The notes under the pieces: model-generated
Seen by the model: the letters and a program-made list of their open reading frames with translations, nothing else
Told to the model about the DNA's origin: nothing
Databases searched by the model: none
Source of the DNA: Methylovorus sp035565335
GTDB lineage: Bacteria > Pseudomonadota > Gammaproteobacteria > Burkholderiales > Methylophilaceae
DNA: 27,948 nucleotides
NCBI GenBank assembly: GCA_035565335.1
Contig: DATMSO010000027.1
Coordinates: 1-27,948, forward strand
Reading direction: 5' to 3'
Position numbers and translations under genes: made by a program
In this document: positions 7,769 through 13,770 of the stretch, piece after piece
Numbering within the stretch: position 1 is the first letter of the stretch
Layout: each line of letters begins with the position of its first letter

Positions 7769-8248
7769 TTATTCCGCCTTTTTACTGTCGTCGCCTTCGG
7801 AGGCTTTGTTATATAAGAACTGACTGATCATTTTTTCCAGAACCACCGCATCCTGGGTATGGGAAATCTTGTCGCCATCTTTCAATGACTGCTCATCGCC
7901 ACCGGCTTCAAGACCCACGTATTGCTCACCCAACAGACCGGCCGTATAAATATTGGCAAAGGTATCTTTAGGGAAGGGATAACGCTTATCCACTTTGAGA
8001 GTCACATTTGCTTCAAAGGTTTTACTGTCGAACTGAATATTGTCGACACGGCCAACAACCACACCAGCACTTTTAACCGGAGCACGCGGTTTCAAACCAC
8101 CAATATTTTCAAAGGCGGCGGTCACGGTATAGGTCTCACCTACGCTACTGGACGTGAGATTACCCACTTTAAGCGCCAGCCCGAACAAGGCAGCAGCGCC
8201 AGCGACGGCAAAAATGCCGACCCATAAATCCATTGTTGTGCGTTCCAT
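7769..8248 (-). CDS. mlaD: MlaD, MCE-domain periplasmic subunit
   Basis: MlaD is an inner-membrane-anchored MCE protein that forms a hexameric ring over MlaE and passes phospholipids to or from MlaC. The 159-residue protein has one N-terminal membrane span (about 9-27) and an MCE domain containing FENIGGLKPRAPVKSAGVVVGRV (46-68) and the LGEQYVGLEAGG block typical of the family. A GGAG ribosome binding site precedes the ATG at 8248. It is the short single-MCE form, as in E. coli. It is separated from mlaE by 77 bases, the widest gap in the mla set. Confidence 0.95.
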   Translation of the reverse strand: MERTTMDLWVGIFAVAGAAALFGLALKVGNLTSSSVGETYTVTAAFENIGGLKPRAPVKSAGVVVGRVDNIQFDSKTFEANVTLKVDKRYPFPKDTFANIYTAGLLGEQYVGLEAGGDEQSLKDGDKISHTQDAVVLEKMISQFLYNKASEGDDSKKAE

Positions 8249-8263
8249 TCAATCTCCAGTCTT

Positions 8264-8277
8264 TGCGTTATTACGCA
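8264..8277. repeat. Small hairpin in the mlaE-mlaD gap
   Basis: TGCGT (8264-8268) and ACGCA (8273-8277) flank a TATT loop. Read on the minus (coding) strand there is no T-run, so it is unlikely to stop transcription. It may be an mRNA stability or processing hairpin between mlaE and mlaD. Five base pairs is short and may be chance. Confidence 0.25.
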
Positions 8278-8325
8278 TTTTATTTCGCGCCCCGCAACAG
8301 GGCTTACTCAACCGCAATCCGCGAA

Positions 8326-9117
8326 TCAAGTCACAATCATGAAAGAAGTCAGGATGAAGTCCAGACCGAGCACGGCCAGAGACGAGTTCACCACGGTCCG
8401 TGTCGTCGCGCGGCTCACACCTTCGGCAGTCGGTGGCGCATCGAACCCTTCAAACAAAGCAATCATGGTGCAAGCAACGCCAAACACGATGCTCTTGATG
8501 ACACCATTCACCACATCGGCCTGAAAATCCACACTGGCCTGCATCTGCGACCAGAAGGCACCGTTATCGACCCCAATGACAGGCACTGCCACCAGATAGC
8601 CACCCAATACGCCCACCATGGAAAACAAGGCTGCCAGCAATGGCATGGAAACCACGCCTGCCCAGAAACGTGGTGCCACCACGCGCGCGATCGGGCTCAC
8701 TGCCATCATTTCCATTGCGGATAACTGCTCGGTCGTTTTCATCAGGCCGATTTCCGCGGTAATGGCCGTGCCTGCACGACCGGCAAACAGCAACGCTGTC
8801 ACCACAGGCCCCAGCTCACGCACCAGCGAGAGCGCAACCAGCACACCAATCGCCTCTGAAGAGCCGTATTTCTGCAGGGTGTTATAGCCCTGCAAGGCCA
8901 GCACCATGCCTACGAAGAACGCCGACACGAGAATAATCAGCAAGGACATGACACCGGTAAAGTAAATCTCGCGGATAGTCAGGTGTATCCGGCGGAAACT
9001 TTCGCCAGAATAAATCAGGGTGTACAGGAAGAACCGCGCACCCGAACCCAGACGCCACACACGATCAATAATGCGATGGCCCATGCCACGCAACATTTCA
9101 GCCAAACGTTTAAGCAT
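8326..9117 (-). CDS. mlaE: MlaE, permease of the Mla phospholipid transporter
   Basis: MlaE is the membrane permease of the MlaFEDB ABC transporter that maintains outer-membrane lipid asymmetry. The 263-residue protein has an N-terminal amphipathic/interface helix, then about five membrane spans. The MlaE/TGD1 family block is obvious around residues 99-165: ELGPVVTALLFAGRAG, AEIGLMKTTEQLSAMEMM and AVSPIARVVAPRFWAG. Its ATG overlaps the mlaF 3' end by eight bases, implying coupled translation of the ATPase and permease. Confidence 0.96.
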   Translation of the reverse strand: MLKRLAEMLRGMGHRIIDRVWRLGSGARFFLYTLIYSGESFRRIHLTIREIYFTGVMSLLIILVSAFFVGMVLALQGYNTLQKYGSSEAIGVLVALSLVRELGPVVTALLFAGRAGTAITAEIGLMKTTEQLSAMEMMAVSPIARVVAPRFWAGVVSMPLLAALFSMVGVLGGYLVAVPVIGVDNGAFWSQMQASVDFQADVVNGVIKSIVFGVACTMIALFEGFDAPPTAEGVSRATTRTVVNSSLAVLGLDFILTSFMIVT

Positions 9118-9916
9118 CCTGCCCTCTCAGCATATCGCGCCGGTAATCAGGCGCGGAATAGTGGAAGGGCACCGGCCCATCAACTTCACCATGCACAAAT
9201 TGGTGTACAAACGGCAGAGTCGACTGCCGCAACTCATCAGGAGCGCCTTCCGCCTCCACCACGCCATTGGCGACGATGTAGACATAATCCGCAATGGAAA
9301 ACGCCTCTTTCACATCGTGCGTCACCAGGATGGAGGTTGCACCCAGAGCGTCATTCAGACTGCGTATGAGATTACAGGTCACGCTCATGGAAATCGGGTC
9401 AAGACCGGTGAAAGGCTCGTCGTACATGATGATCGATGGATCAAGCGCAATCGCGCGTGCCAATGCCACCCGGCGCGCCATGCCACCGGAGAGCTCAGTA
9501 GGCATCAGGTTACGCGCACCGCGTAAGCCCACTGCATTAAGCTTCATCATCACCAGGTCACGGACGATGGACTCGGGCAGCTCTGCATGTTCGCGAATCG
9601 GAAACGCGACATTTTCGTATACGGATAAATCGGTAAAGAGCGCGCCGAACTGAAACAGCATGCCCATCTTGCGTCTGAGTTGAAACAGGCCATGACGGTC
9701 CTGCTTGTGCACCACTTGCCCTTCAACGCGAACCTCGCCTTGCGTAGGCACCAGCTGGCCGCCAATCAGGCGCAACAGTGTCGTCTTGCCACTGCCACTA
9801 CCACCCATGATGGCGATTACCTTGCCACGCGGAAAGGACATATTGATGCCCTTGTGCAGCAGTCGCCCTTTGTAACCAAAGGATAGATTGTCGATTTCGA
9901 CGATGTTGTCGGCCAT
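9110..9916 (-). CDS. mlaF: MlaF, ATPase of the Mla phospholipid transporter
   Basis: MlaF is the cytoplasmic ATPase that drives MlaE. The 268-residue protein has Walker A GGSGSGKT (38-45), Q-loop Q89 (MLFQFGALF), signature LSGGM (142-146) and Walker B IIMYDEP (162-168). The C-terminal tail that in E. coli wraps around the neighbouring MlaF and contacts MlaB is present in length. It is the first gene of the minus-strand block that runs to hisC. The upstream region ends at the terminator of the pilin gene, so a promoter must lie in roughly 9917-9980. I see an AT-rich TAAAAT there but no convincing -35. Confidence 0.96.
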   Translation of the reverse strand: MADNIVEIDNLSFGYKGRLLHKGINMSFPRGKVIAIMGGSGSGKTTLLRLIGGQLVPTQGEVRVEGQVVHKQDRHGLFQLRRKMGMLFQFGALFTDLSVYENVAFPIREHAELPESIVRDLVMMKLNAVGLRGARNLMPTELSGGMARRVALARAIALDPSIIMYDEPFTGLDPISMSVTCNLIRSLNDALGATSILVTHDVKEAFSIADYVYIVANGVVEAEGAPDELRQSTLPFVHQFVHGEVDGPVPFHYSAPDYRRDMLRGQDA

Positions 9917-9982
9917 AGCGGTCTTGGGATTTAGAATCCTGCCATTTTAAATCAAATCGTGTTGCGGACGTAATACAAAAAC

Positions 9983-10010
9983 AAAAAAGCCCGGCAAAGC
10001 GGGCTTTTTT
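9983..10010. terminator. Intrinsic terminator, probably of the pilin gene
   Basis: GCCCG (9989-9993) and CGGGC (10000-10004) form a stem around a six-base loop, flanked by six A on the left and six T on the right. That makes the structure a functional-looking terminator on both strands. It lies 18 bases after the pilin stop codon and isolates the pilin from the mla operon. Confidence 0.9.
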
Positions 10011-10027
10011 ACAACATTTTAACTTGC

Positions 10028-10672
10028 TTAAAACGCCATGCAGACCACGTACTTCTGCGAATCCACAATGGTGGGACTGCTGCCTGCTGACACCACAGCC
10101 GTCGCCGCCGTTGTCCCATTCACCGCTTCGGCCGCCATCATGGCCCCGGTTGCTGTATTACCATCATCCATGGTGGCATCCAGCTGTTTTACGAATTTGC
10201 CCAGAATCCCGGTCGAACAGATGGCGTACGAACCGCTTAATCCGGCAATCGTCTTGTTGGGGTTGGATTGAACGCCGATTACCCCGCCCTCAGTATTGGT
10301 AGGCTGGTATGTAGCATCTCCCAGCGTGGTGGAACCCGTGGCCAGACCAGCCAGCCGCAGATGTTGCCAGAAGATGTAGGTTTCATCGCCCTGGCTGCTT
10401 GAATTCCAGACTCCTTCAATCACGCCATCGCCATCGCCATTGCTGGTCGCACCCACATGATTAATCGCTGCCTTGTCATCGCCTGGCAGCGCCTTGAATT
10501 TATCCTGATAGGAATACACCTGCACCTGAATATTCCTGAAATCCGACGCCATGTTCTTTACCTTGGCGCTGTTAATCAGCTCCTGCCCCTTCAGCACCCC
10601 CCCAAGCAGCAGGCCGATGATGACAAGCACGATCGCCAGCTCAATCAAGGTAAAACCAGACTGTTTCTTCAT
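10028..10672 (-). CDS. Type IV pilin-like (prepilin-type) protein
   Basis: This 214-residue protein has a class III signal: MKKQSG followed by FTLIELAIVLVIIGLLLGGVLKGQELI. It should be cut after G6 and N-methylated by a PilD-type peptidase, with Glu at +5 of the mature protein (E11). The hydrophobic helix (7-27) continues as an amphipathic helix. The globular part contains an acidic glycine-rich loop (78-86, NGDGDGVIE) resembling Ca2+ loops of pseudopilins. C152 and C211 could close a C-terminal disulfide loop. It stands alone: no pilin assembly or secretion gene is in the window. A sigma-54 promoter lies upstream (10745-10760) and AAGGAT is the ribosome binding site. It could be a minor or major pilin or a type II pseudopilin; sequence alone does not decide. 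Confidence 0.9.
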   Translation of the reverse strand: MKKQSGFTLIELAIVLVIIGLLLGGVLKGQELINSAKVKNMASDFRNIQVQVYSYQDKFKALPGDDKAAINHVGATSNGDGDGVIEGVWNSSSQGDETYIFWQHLRLAGLATGSTTLGDATYQPTNTEGGVIGVQSNPNKTIAGLSGSYAICSTGILGKFVKQLDATMDDGNTATGAMMAAEAVNGTTAATAVVSAGSSPTIVDSQKYVVCMAF

Positions 10673-10744
10673 TCAACTATCCTTATGATCCCTGTTATTT
10701 TTTTAGTTGCCGCATCAAGTAGAACGGTTTTTTGCATTCTACAT

Positions 10745-10760
10745 TGCAATTGGTGTGCCA
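10745..10760 (-). promoter_or_regulatory. Sigma-54 (RpoN) promoter of the pilin gene
   Basis: The minus strand reads TGGCACACCAATTGCA, which is TGGCAC-N5-TTGCA. The invariant GG (-24) and GC (-12) are ten bases apart, exactly the RpoN spacing. Transcription should begin near base 10734, leaving a leader of about 60 bases to the pilin ATG at 10672. RpoN promoters need an NtrC/PilR-type activator bound upstream, that is, in the region toward the kinase gene. Confidence 0.85.
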
Positions 10761-10776
10761 CAGGCGAAATTATCGT

Positions 10777-10855
10777 TCAGAAATTAAATTGATTACGATT
10801 ATGGGGTTATATGATTAAAATCATTCTGGCAGCGTCAAAATATCATCATTTCTGA
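10777..10855. promoter_or_regulatory. Candidate activator or operator sites between pilin and kinase genes
   Basis: Upstream of the sigma-54 element lie a perfect inverted repeat ATGATT-AA-AATCAT (10811-10824) and a widely spaced pair TCAGAAAT (10777-10784) / ATTTCTGA (10848-10855). They sit about 20 to 110 bases upstream of the -24 element, where activators of RpoN promoters may bind. They are also just upstream of the kinase start, so one protein could control both genes. Function is inferred from position only; AT-rich palindromes can arise by chance. Confidence 0.3.
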
Positions 10856-10862
10856 CAAAAAA

Positions 10863-12581
10863 ATGACACTCTCCAGCCCCACATCCGTTGATATACACCG
10901 CTCATTATTTGCCAGGGCCTCCCTTCAGCAATGGCAGCTGGCGCTGATGCTGTTCTCCTTGCATGGCTTGCTGGTGTGGGGGATAGGCAGCGAGTTGCAA
11001 ACGGCCTGGGCATTATTTCATTATGGCTGCTTCCTGCTCTGGCAACCGTTGCTGCATGGCCGTGAACCACTCACCTTTCGCACCGCGCTGATATTACTCG
11101 CTGGCGGCATCCTGATGACCATGTTCATGAGCTGGTGGTTGATGGCGTTCTGGCTTTGCCTGCTGTTTGCCCTGTTGGGCGGGCGCATTTTTTCGCTGGC
11201 AAAAACCTCCTCCCGCCCCGGCTTTCTGCTGGCCGCCACATACTTGCTGGCCATGCTGACCTTGCATGTGGTGCCTCGACTACTGTCGAGAAATCTGGAT
11301 ACCGATGTCCTGATGGTTCTGGTCGAACACGGCTTGCTTGCACTGCCAGCCGCCGTATTGCTGACCAAAGCCGAGCGATCCGATGCTCAGCAAGCGCTGG
11401 CCATGGACTTTTTTTATACGCTGATGCTGCTGATGGTCACTATCACCCTAGTGCTCGGCTGTTTTGCTATCGCCACCACCACCCAGGCGCGTTACACCGA
11501 AGTTTTGCTCAAGATGATTTTTGCCCTGGCGGCAGGCTTGCTGGCCTTGAGCTGGTTCTGGAATCCCAGGGCCGGCTTCTCCGGCATAGGCCTGATACTG
11601 TCGCGTTATCTGCTGAGCGTGGGCTTGCCATTTGAGCAATGGATACAGAGCATCGCTGAACTGGCCCAGCAGCAACGCACACCGGCCAGCTTTCTCTCCC
11701 ATGCAATCGCCGAAATTGCCCAGCTCCCCTGGGTGGAGGGCGCGACATGGCGCGTGGGAGAAAACGAACAACAGACAGGAAAACCCAGCCCGCATCTGCA
11801 TGAGCTGCAGTTTCATGATGTGACCTTGATACTGTATAGCCGCTGGCCGCTGACGCCGGCCCTGACAATCCATATCAAACTGCTGACCCGCATTGTGGCA
11901 GAGTTTTATGAAGCAAAGCGCCGTGAAGAAACCATGACGCAGAATGCCTATATGCAGGCGGTCTATGAAACCGGCGCTCGCCTGACGCATGACATCAAGA
12001 ATCTACTGCAGTCCATGGGCGCATTGTGCAGCGCGGCAGAGCACACAGAAGCCGGCGATCAGGAACGACTGCTGGTGCTGATACGCAAGCAATTACCTTT
12101 GCTGAACGAGCGCATGGGGAGAACACTGACCAAACTGCAATCCCCCGCCAGCGAAACAGGGCGCAAGCTTCCCATTTTGCAATGGTGGGAACATTTCCAG
12201 GCGCATTACCCGCAACTTGGGATCAAGTTCCAGGCCACCATTTCTGATAATCCCGAAGTCGATGGGGATGTGCTGGATAGTGTGACCGACAACCTGATCC
12301 AGAACGCGCTGGCCAAACGCAGCAGCCAGCCGGAGCTGGTGATTCATGTACGTCTTGATGGGGAAAACCGCTATACGGTGGCGGTGGGAGACACCGGCAG
12401 CGCGATGCCATCTACAATTGCCGAGAGCCTGTTCAAGAAACAGGTCAGCTCGGGCAAGGGCCTGGGCATAGGTTTGTATCAAGCTGCCAGACAGGCAAAC
12501 GCCAGCGGATTAGCGCTGGCGTTAAGGGAAAACCGGGAAGGCGCGGTCTGGTTTACGCTAAGCCCACATCCCGGCGATTAG
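10863..12581 (+). CDS. Membrane-bound sensor histidine kinase (orphan)
   Basis: A 572-residue protein. The N-terminal half (about 24-256) contains eight or nine hydrophobic segments and probably forms the sensor or anchor. Residues about 275-350 look like a GAF-type domain. The catalytic half has an H-box LTHDIKNLLQS (374-384, phospho-acceptor H376), an N-box DNLIQNA (476-482), G1 DTGSAMP (510-516) and G2 GKGLGIGLY (531-539), so it should autophosphorylate. The HDIKNLL box recalls PrsK-like kinases that pair with NtrC-family regulators, but the overall assignment is tentative. No response regulator is adjacent. It is divergent from a sigma-54-controlled pilin gene. No clear Shine-Dalgarno precedes the ATG. 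A weak TTGATT...TATGAT pair (10789-10815) might be its promoter. Confidence 0.88.
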   Translation: MTLSSPTSVDIHRSLFARASLQQWQLALMLFSLHGLLVWGIGSELQTAWALFHYGCFLLWQPLLHGREPLTFRTALILLAGGILMTMFMSWWLMAFWLCLLFALLGGRIFSLAKTSSRPGFLLAATYLLAMLTLHVVPRLLSRNLDTDVLMVLVEHGLLALPAAVLLTKAERSDAQQALAMDFFYTLMLLMVTITLVLGCFAIATTTQARYTEVLLKMIFALAAGLLALSWFWNPRAGFSGIGLILSRYLLSVGLPFEQWIQSIAELAQQQRTPASFLSHAIAEIAQLPWVEGATWRVGENEQQTGKPSPHLHELQFHDVTLILYSRWPLTPALTIHIKLLTRIVAEFYEAKRREETMTQNAYMQAVYETGARLTHDIKNLLQSMGALCSAAEHTEAGDQERLLVLIRKQLPLLNERMGRTLTKLQSPASETGRKLPILQWWEHFQAHYPQLGIKFQATISDNPEVDGDVLDSVTDNLIQNALAKRSSQPELVIHVRLDGENRYTVAVGDTGSAMPSTIAESLFKKQVSSGKGLGIGLYQAARQANASGLALALRENREGAVWFTLSPHPGD

Positions 12582-12584
12582 CGT

Positions 12585-12602
12585 CACGCTTATCAAAGCG
12601 TG
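12585..12602. terminator. Hairpin at the kinase/ccsB convergent junction
   Basis: CACGCTT (12585-12591) and AAGCGTG (12596-12602) form a perfect 7-base-pair stem with a four-base loop. It starts 4 bases after the kinase stop and covers the ccsB stop codon. There is no T-run on either strand, so it is a weak or non-canonical terminator, if it is one at all. Confidence 0.35.
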
Positions 12603-13738
12603 CCGTAAGAATGCAAACCGGACAGGAACATATTGACGCCCAGGAAGGCAAAGCTTGTTACCAGCAAACCGACCAGCGCCCACCAGGCCAGCATGCTGCC
12701 GCGCAAGCCTTTAACCAGACGCAAGTGCAACCACGCTGCATAGTTCAGCCAGACAATCAGCGCCCAGGTTTCTTTCGGGTCCCATGACCAGTAACCGCCC
12801 CAGGCTTCGGCCGCCCACATGGCGCCAAGAATAGTCGCGATGGTAAAGAACGCGAAGCCGACGGCGATCGCCTTGTACATTACATCATCCAGCACTTCAA
12901 GCTTGGGCAAGCGCGATGCCAGAATGCCACGCTCAGCCAGCAGATAAGCGCTACCCACCATGGCCGCCAGAGAGAAGGCGCCATAGCCAATAAAGTTGGC
13001 AGGAACGTGAATTTTCATCCAGTACGATTGCAAGGCCGGCACCAGCGGCTGAATGGCATTGGCCTGTCGACCCAGGGTATACCAGAGGATAAAGCCCACC
13101 GCAGCGTTGATCACCAGCAAGACAAATCCACCCAGCTGGCGGGTTTCATAGCGACGCTCATAGTAGAGGTACAACAGCGCGGTGATGAGGCAGAACAGCA
13201 CAAACACTTCATACAGATTGCTGATGGGGATATGCCCGACATCCGGTGCGATCAGGTAAGACTCATACCAGCGGACCATCAAGCCCACAAAGCCCATCAG
13301 GACGGCGGACCAAGTCAGGCTGGTCGCCACCTTGCCAGAGAATTCGGAACGGCGGAACAAGGCAAACCAGTAGGTCAACATGGCCAGCACAAACAGCACA
13401 TTCATCCACATGATGGCGGACTGGCTGGAAATCAGGAATTTCAGCAGGAAAGCATGCTCTGCCCGTGCCAGATCGGCCTGATACAGCTGAATGGCAAACA
13501 GGCTGATGATGGCGATGCCGGGGATGAGCAGGCGCATCGGTTTCCATTGCCAGCCAAGATAGCTGAAGCCTAACGCGGCACCGATCAGAAAGGTTTTTTC
13601 GTACGCGTCCATATAAGCGCCGTATTGCTGGTAAGCAAACAGGGCACCCGCACAGAGGAGGATGGCATATAGCCAGTCCTGCCAACGCAGACGCTTTAAT
13701 AGCGGTTGAGGATGATCTTCAAACAAGATGGTATTCAT
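12593..13738 (-). CDS. ccsB: System II cytochrome c biogenesis protein CcsB (CcsA/ResC family)
   Basis: This 381-residue, many-spanning membrane protein is the heme-handling half of the CcsBA cytochrome c synthase, which exports heme and attaches it to apocytochrome CXXCH motifs in the periplasm. The diagnostic WWD segment is WGGYWSWDPKETW (313-325). Candidate heme-ligand histidines flank it: H244 (MKIHVPANF), H338 (AWLHLRL) and H376 (GLHSYG). About eight to ten membrane spans are visible. AGGAAA is the ribosome binding site. It follows resB by 32 bases, and the two encode one functional complex. Nomenclature is confusing: this is the CcsA/ResC-type protein, often annotated CcsB in proteobacteria. 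Confidence 0.95.
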   Translation of the reverse strand: MNTILFEDHPQPLLKRLRWQDWLYAILLCAGALFAYQQYGAYMDAYEKTFLIGAALGFSYLGWQWKPMRLLIPGIAIISLFAIQLYQADLARAEHAFLLKFLISSQSAIMWMNVLFVLAMLTYWFALFRRSEFSGKVATSLTWSAVLMGFVGLMVRWYESYLIAPDVGHIPISNLYEVFVLFCLITALLYLYYERRYETRQLGGFVLLVINAAVGFILWYTLGRQANAIQPLVPALQSYWMKIHVPANFIGYGAFSLAAMVGSAYLLAERGILASRLPKLEVLDDVMYKAIAVGFAFFTIATILGAMWAAEAWGGYWSWDPKETWALIVWLNYAAWLHLRLVKGLRGSMLAWWALVGLLVTSFAFLGVNMFLSGLHSYGTL

Positions 13739-13770
13739 GGTTTTTCCTGACCTTGGCTAGATAGCATGCG

